The notes below the pieces were generated by a model that did no database searches, was not told the origin of the DNA, and saw only the letters and a program-made list of their open reading frames with translations. From Adiantum capillus-veneris (lineage: Eukaryota > Streptophyta > Polypodiopsida > Polypodiales > Pteridaceae), in contig CM043948.1 in assembly GCA_014529385.2 (NCBI GenBank), positions 78,106,291 to 78,170,290 of the forward strand: a DNA stretch of 64,000 bases, given 5' to 3'. The position numbers and the translations under genes were made by a program. This document shows, piece after piece, positions 33,525 to 44,603 of this stretch (position 1 is the first letter of the stretch; the number at the start of each line of letters is the position of its first letter).

Positions 33525-36129
33525 TGATAGCCGTTTTTCGGCTTTCCATAATTGCCATAGTAAGCTACCTCACCCTATCAAATCATTCAAACCTTTTGGT
33601 TATCCCTACCATTTCACTGTACATAGGCGTGTGTGAGTTAGGGGACTTTCTCCATATTTTCTTAAAAACCCTCAATTAGCTAGTCACTAGGCTAGTTGAC
33701 CCAAAAAAAATAAAAAAAATAAAAAAATATAAGTATGTTATGGCCCATTTATGTGTAAATATTTTATTGTATATAGGGCCTAGATAAAATTTATTTTCAT
33801 AATTATTTTGGTATTTATTTAAATATTTATACTTAGGTGTGTGTTATTTATGCTATGTACATTGACTCACCATTACCATATTTTTTCTTACCATTTTGCA
33901 TACTCTTTATTCCATATAAAAATAATTTCATGCAACCTTCTCTTATTTTTAGTGTAACTCCATCCCAATAAAGATCCAAAAAAATTAGTTTTATTTATGT
34001 GTATATTTTTTCACTATTGTCATTTTTTCCTTCCTATATCTATTCTCTATTACTCTCATAAATTAGACCACCAAAAATATTCATCCTTCTATGGTAGACT
34101 TATAATGAGAGAGATTTATTTTGACCCCTTTATATTTTTTCCACCTATATTATTTATATTTGACATGTACATATCTTTTTAGACCCCTCAATATTTGATT
34201 TTCTTAGTTGTACTATTCACTTATATCATGATCCCATTAATATCTTCAATTATAGACCTACCAAATAAGGTCAAGGGTATGTGGCATGCATGCATGCACC
34301 ATGGGGAGCTCACTCTTGGAGGTATTCAAAAGAATCATCGAAAGAAAGATCTCACAAGGACCTTGTGAAGTGGAAAAAATAGTCGGTTTTACTGAATTTT
34401 TAAAGATCACATGCTCCTCGAATTTGAAAAGGTGATACAAACAAAAGTTGTAGCTCGTTAGCTAAAATTTCACCTCCAATTTTTTCATATTTTTTTGAGC
34501 TACGAGCTGTGAGCTATGATTTTATTAGTGGACCCCAGTTTGCCCATGCTATGCAGCCACACTCCCTCTTCCACTTTATCATTTTCCTCTTTCACACACA
34601 CTCCTCCCTCTCCTTCCCACTCCCAAACCTGCAACTCCCATGTCCTAATTCACCCTCTTGACCATTGCCACATCTCTCACACCTCCATAGCCTTCATCCT
34701 CCATTTCTACACCCTTTGTGTCCCCCTTTCTCTCTACATATATATCCATACTACCATACTCTCTTCAACTTTGTAAAGAACTTCAAAAAATCAGCAAAAA
34801 TCCAAGGATAACCTCTGCAAATGAAGTCTTTTATCATGAATTTTCCAAGGTTCGAAGATAACATAGCTTCATCGACACGCGCTACTTCGCCATGCTGACT
34901 GCTTCTTCTTCCGGTGCTGTAAAGAGGTGAATGTCAACTTCTACAAAGCTTCAACCTCTCTTTACAAGCTCATCCCTTCTCTAACTTTTCTCATCATATA
35001 TCTCACCATTTGGTGAATGATTTTGTAGATATTTTTTAGTGATAATTACTAGCTACTAACCACTAACCTTATTGTAAAATGCACCCTCTACTAGAGTAGG
35101 CACTCCCAAATTATTTACTTAATCCTCTCTCCTTTCATTCTCAATAATTCTCTTCCCTTGAGCCCACATCCATGTGACGCAAAGGACAAGAGAGACCCAC
35201 CCTCATAAATATATATATATATATATGCATAATTTTTTATTCCTTCAAATAAACTTGATTAGGCCTAATCCTATCGGGGCTTCTAAAACCTATAAAAAGA
35301 GCCCTTATCTCCCTTGTAATTCATCACATGATCACACTACACCACACCATTCTCAACACATAACACACCTCTCTTCAAGCCTAGTTGTGTAGAGTGTGTG
35401 CATTGTGAGTGCTCTATTACATCACTACACATAGGTGCATGGAGAAGCTTGAAGTTAGTTATGCCATCTAGAGGAGTGGAGTGATACTATACTCTGCAAT
35501 CACACTTGTAGCCTACTCTTGTCCATAAATAAGATTCATAGTTTTGGGTGCAATTGTATGCTGCAACTACGACTCTTCTCTCCAAATTCACTTGATAAGT
35601 TGGCTCATCAGGTGGTTGAAGGTATATTGTCCTTGAAGTTTGTTGTGCCATTTCATGCTTAGTGGTTTGAGGGCTTGTTGAATTGTTTGCCTAAAAGGTG
35701 AATTGTAAGAGGGTGCTTGGTGAGAGGGCTCCCGTGACCCTAAGACAATTTGTGTATTGGCAACAAGGTCAAGTTTTGTGTTGTCTCTCTATTTCTCATC
35801 AAGCTTTCTGTGTATCTAGTCTTTAAGGCTTAGACTGAGTTGCTCAAGTTGATTTGTGCTCTTTACCTCTCTCTGACAGGGTGAATGTTTGTGTTTGGTG
35901 TGTGTAGCTATCTTGCATTCCCCTCCCTTTGTGCGTTTGAGTACAAGGAGATATCACGTGCGTCCTAGTTTGCATCTACAACTAAGTGGTGCCCCTGTTC
36001 TTGTCTGGTTTCTGGCTGTGGGTTGTTTTTGTCTCTCATTGTGCTTGCCCCAGCCCCAATTGAGCAGCACAGGAGCCTCGAAGGGTATTTAGAGGCCGCT
36101 CTTCTTGTTGCCCGCCCCGGACCGCCTCA
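33525..36129 (+). repeat. LTR-C: E5 3' LTR
   Basis: TGATAGCCG to GGACCGCCTCA, about 2.6 kb, collinear with LTR-B. TATA variant TATAAAAAGAG is at 35291, and an intact TTAA is at 35823-35826. A short TA run lies at 35209-35226. No gene. Confidence 0.95.
35291..35301 (+). promoter_or_regulatory. TATA box of LTR-C
   Basis: TATAAAAAGAG, one base different from the other two LTRs; same position relative to the LTR edge. Confidence 0.5.
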
Positions 36130-36560
36130 CCGCTTGAGAGAAAACGAGGAGAGAGAAGTGCAATACCGCAGTGGGACATGCAAAAAGCATATGCGGAAGC
36201 CCAGAAAAGAGTCGAAGAAAGACGCACCAAATTGCGGGCTGACAGACAGGCTCGAGCAGTGGAAACAAAATAGGCAAAAAAACAAAGATTAGAAAGGGAA
36301 ATGCAAGAAAGGATAGAAAATGCAACTCGCCTACGGGCTGAGAAGCAAAGACTGGAAGCAGAAGAAAAGGCTGCTGAAGTGGACATATCCTCACAGTCCA
36401 CGGAACAAACGAAGGAAAAAGACGCGGCTGAAGAGCAGAATCGGGCTGAACAGCTTAAGCAGATCCAGAGAGATAGGAATCTGGAAGCGCGACGCGCGGC
36501 GGATCTCACCCGCCAAAGAATAATCAAGATTCTAAAGGAAAAGGAAAGCGGAAGCATCTG
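36130..36560 (+). pseudogene. E3 ORF segment 3a: coiled coil
   Basis: The frame of segment 2 resumes directly after CCGC (36130-36133): LERKRGERSAIPQWDMQKAY, AEAQKRVEERRTKLRADRQA. TAG at 36271 interrupts and the frame continues (LEREMQERIENATRLRAEKQ, EEQNRAEQLKQIQRDRNLEA). High Glu/Lys/Arg/Gln with heptad-like spacing indicates a long coiled coil. A frameshift occurs near 36560. Confidence 0.8.
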
Positions 36561-37055
36561 CTTCACAACAAGGCGAGGAAACTTCCAAAAAACAAAAAAC
36601 AGCCAACTCCTCCCCCTTCAACCTCGCAAAAGGAAGCTTTACTACCTAGAGAATCCATCGGATACCAAGAAGCATGCCAAGCAGTGACTGGATTTGATTA
36701 CAAGCAAACACTGCGAGAGTTAGAACGGCAAATCCAATGTCAATATGTGGTGCTGACTGAAAAATAAAGGCAGGTACAGGAAGCCCAAAAAAAGCAAGAA
36801 TCAGGGCAAGAAGAGTTAGACAGCCTACGAACACAACTAGAATGCACAACGAAGGAAAGAGACCTTGAGCGGCAGTAGGCTCAGTCTCTGATCCAAGATT
36901 TGGTGGACGTCAGGACAGACCTGACTGCCAAAGAGAAAGAGTGTCAAGAGCTGACGGCCAGAGTCTAGAAAGCAATAGAGTAGCTTGCTTACAAAAGTGC
37001 AAGATTTCAAAGGCTTAGCAACTCCTACAGCACTGTCAAGGGCACTCTGACGGCT
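36555..37055 (+). pseudogene. E3 ORF segment 3b: coiled coil continued
   Basis: In the new frame: KEALLPRESIGYQEACQAVT, TLRELERQIQCQYVVLTEK, then stops TAA (about 36765), TAG (about 36877), TAG and TAG (about 36966, 36981). Between them are coiled-coil heptads (SGQEELDSLRTQLECTTKER, DLVDVRTDLTAKEKECQELT). At least three of the TAG codons fit CAG. It joins segment 3c without a break (STVKGTLTALMANQEPAG). Confidence 0.72.
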
Positions 37056-38345
37056 TTGATGGCTAATCAAGAACCTGCTGGAGCATTGGTCTCCACATAT
37101 GACAATGCCACAGAAGCGAACACTATAGCAGCGCTAAAAGCAGAGGTAGAGCAAGAAAGGATTCAAAGACAGCTGCTCGTATCAGGAATGGTGGCCTGGA
37201 CAGCGGCAAACGAGTTAAAATTAAAAGAAGTGGAGCAGCAACTCGCTCAAGCAAGCGTTGAACTCCAGATTCAGAGACAGATCGGTGACACATTGCTAAA
37301 GGAAAAAGAAGATCTGCTTGTCCAACAACAGATCAAAGCAGACAAGGCACAGACTCAACCGCAACTGCTGCCTGGACACCATGCGACAGACTTGCCTGGA
37401 ACCTCACACCAAGGGCAACAGGAGCACAATCTAGACATACGAGATGAACTTAATGAAAGCATTCAGGACATGCCACAGGAGCCAGCCAAGGAATATATGC
37501 TCTATGAAAAGAAGATACTGGAGTCAGCAGCCCTGGCATATTTACAACCAGAAGAGCAGGTGGAAGGGTTTGGCCACGAATACCTCCCGTTTCCTCTGCT
37601 GTGCCATGAAGAGAATTTGTGGAAAGAAAAGATGCGGCCAGCCTTGCCACGAAACAAAGAACGGGGTTATGAGGGCATTGCACTCGCAGTGGAAGAATCT
37701 CAGGTGTTTCTTGATGAACACCCCAAGTGGAGGCAGAAGTGGTTGGACAAAAGACCACAGGATCTAAGAAATTACCACAACGCGCCTCAACATATACAAA
37801 TAGATCCTACATTCTTCCCTGTCCCTCGACGACGCACTTGGAAAGATTTCACAACATGGAAGGGGTCAAGGCAGCACAAGCTAAATTACCCGGTTCTGAC
37901 AGCGCAACAACCCCCTACAGTGGCGTACATGGTCAACACACTGAACTCAACAGTGACTTTGCTACGGGATGTCCCCGATTTGGCTTGCCAAATGTTAGTA
38001 AAGATAGCCTGGATGATCGTCACTTGCATCCAGGTGTTTAAAGACACTGAAAGAGACGATCATCCGTGGAATCTATTCTTGGAAGGACACAGAGGCATCT
38101 GTTGGAATCTACAGGATTCACCGCCACGGCATATCTTGATGGCCATGTACTCTAGGCTAATGTACCTGCCATCACACTACTTGCAAACGTTTGAAGAGGA
38201 CTTCGTCACAGGATTCTTCGAAATGGATTCAAGGATTTTCCATCCCATGGCAAAGGACCTCAAGGCAAGGTACGTGGCATACCAACACACATTATCAGAA
38301 AATCCATTCAGACAACACCAAGAAGCCCTCGAAGCCGTACTGTGA
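37056..38345 (+). pseudogene. E3 ORF segment 3c: coiled coil and unknown C-terminal domain
   Basis: 429 codons intact. Residues 20-110 are coiled coil (AALKAEVEQERIQRQLLVSG, KLKEVEQQLAQASVELQIQR). About 150-429 look globular: FGHEYLPFPLLCHEENLWKE, EESQVFLDEHPKWRQKWLDK, RRRTWKDFTTWKGSRQHKLN, TLLRDVPDLACQMLVKIAWM, LFLEGHRGICWNLQDS. Many Trp and conserved-looking motifs, but no family I recognise. It ends at TGA 38343, about 85 bases before the PPT. Confidence 0.75.
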
Positions 38346-38428
38346 ACAAGAAGATTTTCAGCAACACTCGCTTCATTAGAGCCACATCAACGGCCAAAGC
38401 ACTGAACATGCACGAGGGTGTGCAAGGA

Positions 38429-38442
38429 TAAGGAAGGGGGGA
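38429..38442 (+). promoter_or_regulatory. E3 polypurine tract
   Basis: AAGGAAGGGGGGAG, then TGTTTGGTGG. It is identical in sequence to the tract at 15832-15845. A TG directly after the tract suggests an LTR start. Confidence 0.65.
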
Positions 38443-39350
38443 GTGTTTGGTGGAAGAGGCAACAGGCGGCCGTGGCCAGAAGGACCATAATTTCCTAAGA
38501 AACCATTGTAAAATTCTTTTGTAAAGAAGCATCTCTAAGCCGGGAAATTGTCAAGGATGTAAGATTATTCTTTTGGGAGCAATTGTATATTAGAGAGCTA
38601 GTTTTAAGATTAGGGGCTTATGGCCAGACAAGCCATTTTTGCAAAGACCTAATCTATAAAGGTCATTTTCTGTAAGTTTTGGATAATCTTTTTGGAGGAA
38701 AAACTGAGAAGACAGCGTATGAATGAGAGCTCCTTCTTGTTCAAACTTGTAATCTTCGCCATTGGGGCTACGGTAATCCAAATTCAGTTTTGAATATTGC
38801 ATTGTGTTCCTCTCCTCTTGCTCTTTTCTTCAAGTATAATCATTCAAGATTCGGTGAAGGTTTTCGACTACGTGTTTGAGGCTTTAAATCACGGTTCTGA
38901 GTGTTTATATGCGTGTTTTATGTCATTTTGACCCAAGGAGGGGCTTTAGGGACCCTACAACGACCCATTAGGATCAGCTGTTTGCTATTTTTGTTAACTT
39001 TGGAACGAACAATCGCGATCGTGGTACCTCTCCAGAATGCTGTGACAGTGATAGGATATGATTCTAATAATCCCTTGAAGCTTCCCTTCAAGTTTCGTGC
39101 GATTCCGAATAGATTTGCATGGTAAACGGGCATGACGATTATAGAGCTGGATAGAAGGACATAGTCAGATTACTTGGCGATGATGCGTTTGATTTACTTG
39201 TAGAATTAGTAGATACATCTCATCGAGTTCACTTCATTAGGCGTGACAACCTAGTGAGTTTCCATGCCTCATCCGAGTCGCTTCCCTTGTATTGATAAAT
39301 ATGTTGATGCTTGAGAGCTATGCTATGGACGTCCGTCGCGGTGACCTGCA
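38443..39350 (+). repeat. Probable E3 3' LTR
   Basis: It starts TGTTTGGTGGAAGAGGCAAC after the PPT. No gene is visible in about 900 bp. It holds one further GATCGCGATC-type site followed by GTGGTACCTC (near 39005), linking it to the leader at 15846-18104. No second copy of this sequence occurs in the window, so it is unpaired and its 3' end is not fixed. Confidence 0.5.
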
Positions 39351-39351
39351 A

Positions 39352-40073
39352 ACATTAATTTACATTCTTTAGCATGTAGTACTTCCTATTACCCTCTTTA
39401 GGCCCAAAATCCTTCTTCAACAAAGCTTCAGAAGACTTAGGGATTGTGATGATACCCTTCAATGGTAAATGAAATACATGTGAAACCAATTTTGGTGTAA
39501 AAGATACTGTGATTGAAATCATACCCTTTATTTTCCTGAGAATATCTAGCTATGATTTTGCATAGTAGTTATGTCTCCATTCATCCCATTGTAGTGTTGC
39601 AAATGCATGCAGTCCTATGCTTTGTAGCCATACACTTTAGTCTCTAGTGTCAAGTCTAGAGATACCTTAAAATCCGTAAAAGGATCCATCAGGGATTGCT
39701 GCAGTTTTGTTGTGCTGAGAGGAGTCTCTGCAACCACCTCTTCTTCTCCCGAAGCTTCTTCCTTCTCATAGCTTCTGATGTCAACACTTAGCACTTGTCC
39801 CTTGCGACGCAATCTTCTCAGTGGTTCATCATGATCCAACTCGGGCTACATGGCAGTGGTAGACTTCCCTCTCACCATGATTGGAGGTATGTGAAGGGTG
39901 GGTGTGTACTTGAAGAAGTCGGGTGACAACATAAGACGAGGTAGAGTTTGACAGAGTTGAGGGTTCACACCTTTGAATAGTGCACCCTGCTTTTCACTGA
40001 CGGCTAATAGTACTTGTTGTGCTATCATTTCACCTAATGGAGAATCATCCTGCATTTCAAAGTAAATTTTCAC
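39352..40073 (-). pseudogene. Unrecognised minus-strand coding remnant
   Basis: A chain of open stretches on the minus strand: MKIYFEMQDDSPLGEMIAQQ to MVRGKSTTAM, a stop, then LDHDEPLRRLRRKGQVLSVD with an acidic EKEEASGEEEVVAE segment, then after a frame change MISITVSFTPKLVSHVFHLP and SEALLKKDFGPKEGNRKYYM. Composition is protein-like. It lies downstream of the E6 integrase, so it may be an extra E6 ORF or an unrelated fragment. I recognise no family. Confidence 0.45.
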
Positions 40074-40229
40074 ATCTCTCTTAAAAAATCCGACCCAAAA
40101 ATATCCAATGAGTAAAATTTCAATTTTAGGTATTCCGAAAGTCTAACTTGACCACTTTGAACACAGATTCCTCTATCCTATTACTAAACTACTATGCATT
40201 GTACAATTAAACTCAACATTATTGTTGGT

Positions 40230-41287
40230 TCCCCCCTTTTGAAATTGATGAGCTCCAAACCTGCTTCCCTGACCACTTTCTACAAACTCTTTTGGTTGAA
40301 CCAATCCTGCTAAAGGCCATTCCAAATGGGGTGGTTTTCCTTCGAATTTCTTTCATCTGAAACCATTAATAGGTTTCTCAACTTTGGTACCAAAAACATC
40401 AGCAACTCAATGTTCCCTCTCCCAAATCCTATAAAATCTTATATGGACCAATATATCTCAAAGTTAACTTGCTTGGATGTGGCCCTAATCTTGAGTTATA
40501 CAACATTATCTAATCTCCAACCTGGAAAACTTTAAACTTAACATTCATACTTACCCAAGATTTCCTCCTTATCTGAATGACTTCAGATATATATGACCTT
40601 ATCAACTGGCCCTTTTTAACTGCATCAAATACCTGCTCCCGTACCTGGCTGACAATTTGAGACTCATTTTTTCTTCAGTTACTCTAGGGCTTGCAACCAA
40701 AAATTACATAGGGACCACAACTTCTAGACCATACACCAATTTGAATGGAATCATACCTTTGGTGACCTTGAAAGCTTTCCATTAGCTTGAGGATGATAAG
40801 CTGCGGACTTTTTGTGAATAATCATATGAGTTTTTGTTCATTCAGCAATCACCTCATTTAGAAAATGGCTCCCTCTATCACTCACCAACTCCACAGGACA
40901 TCCAAACCTAGTCATGATGTTATGATAGAGAACCCACTTGGTACAACAGTTTCTTACATGTTATATCACCTGAAAAATGTCCTCCAACTGTTCCTGAATG
41001 AGCTTCTTGCAAAACAACCTTTTGTTCAAAATCTGGAACACAACTTCTAATGACTTGATCAATCCCTTTCCTGTATAATGCTCCTACTATCACCAAAAAT
41101 GGTCTACTTTTTAAAACAACCTTCCTCCTCTAGTCACCTGAAAATCCCGTTGGCATTGTACCATCTTTCAAAAATGTTAACATCTGATCATACCATGATT
41201 CAGAGACTGTATTCTGAACTTCAAACAAATCAACATCAGGTAGGTCATCTTGAACACCTGTTGGTTCTTCACCAGTATCAATTCTAC
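40230..41287 (-). pseudogene. E6 integrase remnant
   Basis: Heavily decayed. The C-terminal end is best: SQVREQVFDAVKKGQLIRSY, then YNSRLGPHPSKLTLRYIGPY. Upstream, pieces of the core can be followed on the minus strand between stops. No intact catalytic triad was read. Confidence 0.6.
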
Positions 41288-41509
41288 TCAAATAACCACA
41301 AAGTCAAATTTTTGTAACAATAACATCCATCTAGCTAATCTTCTAGTCAACAATGGATTCATAATCAGGTAAAGAAATGCCTGATGATCCATGTGAAAAA
41401 TAACTCTGTTGCTCAGCAAAACATGTTTGAATTTGGTGAAAGCATATACCATGCCAAGAGCTTCTCTTTCTGTCACAACATAATTCCTTTCAACTGATGT
41501 TAACACCAT
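41288..41509 (-). pseudogene. E6 RNase H
   Basis: SVERNYVVTEREALGMVYAF, then FHMDHQAFLYLIMNP and ARWMLLLQKFDF, the classical RT-linked RNase H block. Upstream part 41510-41776 is interrupted. Confidence 0.8.
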
Positions 41510-41776
41510 ACTAGCATAGTAAACATGTCATCTAAAACATCCTCTGACTCTTTCCTGCATGAGGAAAACATCAATAGCCATATCCGATGCATCAACAAAT
41601 ACATGGAAAATTAATGACCAATCTGGAGGTTGTAATATTGGTGCTACTGACAACATCTTTTTTAACATCTGAAATAAGCTCTACTGAGGTTCAACCCATA
41701 TTAAAGGTACACTCTTCCTTGTTAGATGAGTAAGATGTAAACAAACATTTGCCAAATATCTGACATATCTAGCATG

Positions 41777-42640
41777 CTATTTCACCTGACCAACAAACCT
41801 GCTAACTTCCTTTACATTCTTTGGGGTTTTTGCTCTTTTAATCGCATCAATATTCTTCTCATCAATGGACATCCCTTCATAAGAAACCACGTGACCTAAA
41901 AGTACTCCACTTTTGACAGCAATGAAACTCTTAAAAGGATTAAGGCACATTCTCAATTGTCTACACCTTTCAAAACATAACTTCAAATGCTGTAGATGAA
42001 GTTCCTTTTTCCAAATACTAAAAAATCATCCACAAAAACTCTCATGAAAATCCTGCAAATAAGGTGCAAATGTCTTGTATGCTATAAAATTGAATGATGG
42101 TGGTCCATTTCTGAGTCCAAAATTCATAATTGTAGATGTAAAAGAACCCCACTCTCTCATAAAAGCTGTTTTGTGTTGATCCTTTTTAGCCATTTGAATC
42201 TGGTTGTACCCTGAAAAACCATACAAAAGCTATACATTTCTTTCCCTGCTACAACATCCAATATGGCATCACAAAATGGTATTGGGAAAGGATCAGTAAC
42301 AGTGGTTGCATTCAACTTTCTTAATCAACACAAGCTCTCATTTTTTCATTTTTGGGCACCACAATAATTGGTGACAACCATGTAACCTCATGAATTGGTT
42401 TGATAAACCCTATAGTTAATAGCTTATCAATCTCCTACTTTACCTGTTCTACAAAGTTTGAATTCATTCTATACCTCTGTTGCAAAATCAGTACTACATC
42501 CTCCTTTAGATTAAGGTGATGCTGATGTAAGCCAGGATCTATACCTTTCAGTTCAAAATATTCCCATCCAAGAATATCTTTGTACTCCTTCAACAACTGA
42601 AACAACTCATGCAAAAAATTCCCCTCTATATGATACTAAT
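41777..42640 (-). pseudogene. E6 reverse transcriptase and pre-RT region
   Basis: From high to low coordinate: DILGWEYFELKGIDPGLHQH, EIDKLLTIGFIKPIHEVTWL, SPIIVVPKNEKMRACVD, then FSGYNQIQMAKKDQHKTAFM, a degenerate NFGLRNGPPSFN block, and the thumb SGVLLGHVVSYEGMSIDEKN. Several stops and frame changes. The YxDD region is poorly preserved. Confidence 0.82.
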
Positions 42641-42666
42641 CTTGACAATTTTGGGATTCTCTTTTG

Positions 42667-42974
42667 TGCTCTACATCTTGAGCTGGCATCCACTACGGGT
42701 CTTGGCCGCTTACGACATTTACTCAGTGACGCGTTAGGTGACCGACACAAAGGATCTCTGCTAGTGATTCTATAGCTGGACTACACTTATAGTGCCAGCC
42801 TAGTACGTTTCTAGCGAGTTCACACTTAGTGACCGCATGTACATATGTGCTACTTTTCAGTTTTAGCACTTAGTCATTTTGTACTCTCTTTTCTGTGTGA
42901 AGAAGAAGAAGCTTTCCATCTCTGTGTGCTTTGTGCTTGTCTTGTGTAGCTCTCTTGCATCCTCTTTCTTTACA
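42667..42974 (+). repeat. E7 5' LTR (5' end clipped)
   Basis: It matches the other two LTR copies from GCTCTAC onwards and ends CTTTCTTTACA. The expected first bases TGTTGAGATGTCGA are missing at the junction with E6. Confidence 0.92.
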
Positions 42975-42986
42975 TGGTATCAGAGC
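42975..42986 (+). promoter_or_regulatory. E7 primer binding site (initiator tRNA-Met)
   Basis: TGGTATCAGAGC directly after the LTR end CA. This is the classical plant copia PBS complementary to initiator methionine tRNA. Confidence 0.93.
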
Positions 42987-43214
42987 CTGGTGCATTCAAG
43001 AGAGGCTAATAGAGCAAGAGCATCACAATCCCTTCGTTCACAATCCACGAATAGATGCAGTACACAGAGATTTATTGTACATGTACAGTGGTTGTATGTA
43101 CGCTTGATTGTGGACACTCGTTGAGTGTAGAAAGCGTTACAGGTACCACGATAGCAGGTTCAACAGATTTGCAGGTTTTTGCAGATTGTAGCTATTTTGT
43201 CTTAGTGCTTCAAG

Positions 43215-44603
43215 ATGTATGACGATTTCAGTCAGATTGTTACTGAGAAGCTTGAGAAAAATAACTACCCTGCATGGAAGTTCATAATAACAAATTTCCT
43301 AAAAGGAAAAGGTTATTGGGACTATGTAGAAGGAGACAATGAAAAGGAACCAGAGATTCCTGAGGCAAATGCTACAACAGAACAAAGGAAAGCTTTGAGG
43401 GACTGGCAACAAGGCCAGAGCAAAGTGATGTATTGGCTTTCTATGAGCATCACAGATGGCATGATGGGCTATCTACAGGATTCTGAAACCCCCGCCATTG
43501 CATGGAAAAACTTAGGCAGAGTGTTCGAGGTGAACACCAAGGCGAGGAAGCTTCAACTAAAGTCGGAGCTAAATCAGGTTAAGAGGAACAACCTCTCTAT
43601 CAATGATTATTCCTTGAAGATCAAGAGTATCATTGAGGCTCTTGGATCTATTAAAGTCTTAGTGGAAGACGATGACATTGTCCATGCATGCTTGGATGGT
43701 CTAGGAGATGAGTATGTACATTTCAGGTCTTCCATGAATACAAGAGACGACATCCCCGTGTTCCAAGATTTGATTTCTATGCTTATTCTTGAGGAGAAGA
43801 ACCTTGTTCTTGACACATCTTCTTCTCGTGGCAGAAATAGGTCTGAACAGGCCTTCTATTATAACTCCAATAGAGGTAGAGGTAGAGGTCGTGATCAAGG
43901 CCCAAGTGGTTGCAGGGGCCAATTTCAAGAAGGTCAATCAAATCAAAACAATACAGGTGGCAGGGGAAACCAATCTCAAGGCAGGGGGAGTCAAAGAGGT
44001 CGTGGTGCAAGATCAAGCAGGCAGCAGCATACTGCAGATAGCAGAGAATGTTGGACTTGTGGTGAAAGAGGTCACATGTCACGTGACTGTCCAAAGGGAA
44101 AAGCAAGTGGAAAGAGAGAACATGGCAACTATCCATCTACTAGCAGAGATGCAGATGACAGCAAAAACGAGCGCATGTTTGTTATGCATCATGTAATGAA
44201 TACAATGACTGCAGAGAATTCCATCCAAGATGATGTTTGGTATGTGGATTCAGGTGCCTCTAATCACATGATGTCTCGTGGAGAGTGGTTTAGAGATATG
44301 CACAAACCAAATGTGTCAGGCTATGTGCAGACAGGAGACGACACAACTCACCCCATTGCTCATGTAGGGGACATACCTCTAAATACGAAGAGTGGAAAAT
44401 CAAAGTACTTAGAAGATGTACTTCATGTCCCAAACATTACAAAGAATCTTGTTTCTATTGGACAAATGGTTGAGCAGGGTTTGCAGGTTCGTTTCAATCC
44501 AAATGGCTGTTATGTAGAAGATTTCCAGAATGGATGTAAGCTGATCACAGAGGGAAAATGTGTGGGCAGAATGTTTACGCTGAATGTGACATGCCTGAGG
44601 TAA
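43215..44603 (+). pseudogene. E7 gag, CCHC knuckle and protease
   Basis: The start is ATG 43215 (MYDDFSQIVTEKLEKNNYPA). The UBN2-type copia gag runs to about residue 200 (WKNLGRVFEVNTKARKLQLK, DDIVHACLDGLGDEYVHF). A Gly/Arg-rich linker follows, then the knuckle CWTCGERGHMSRDC and the protease WYVDSGASNHMMS (DSG). The tail reads VLHVPNITKNLVSIGQMVEQ. The frame slips near 44597 and reading resumes in the integrase frame, so TAA 44601 is not the natural end. Confidence 0.9.

Larger units (their letters stand above)
28373..36129 (+). mobile_element. E5: gag-only (TR-GAG-like) LTR retrotransposon
   Basis: 7.76 kb with two full LTRs of 2.6 kb. The internal region is only about 2.5 kb: PBS, leader, a gag ORF with a long unique extension, hairpin and PPT. 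It has no protease, RT or integrase, so it must use enzymes from elsewhere. LTRs, hairpin and PPT match E1, which does encode pol. Both ends are intact and flanked by CCGC. Confidence 0.92.

Noticed and set aside
36036-36566. Long minus-strand frame of 176 residues opposite the E3 coiled coil
   Set aside because: It is the antisense of a Lys/Glu/Arg-rich coding stretch, which commonly stays open; the plus-strand frame continues across E5 and has coherent heptads.
42975-42986. A genuine tRNA gene at the TGGTATCAGAGC site
   Set aside because: It is the 12-base copia primer binding site; no cloverleaf can be drawn around it.
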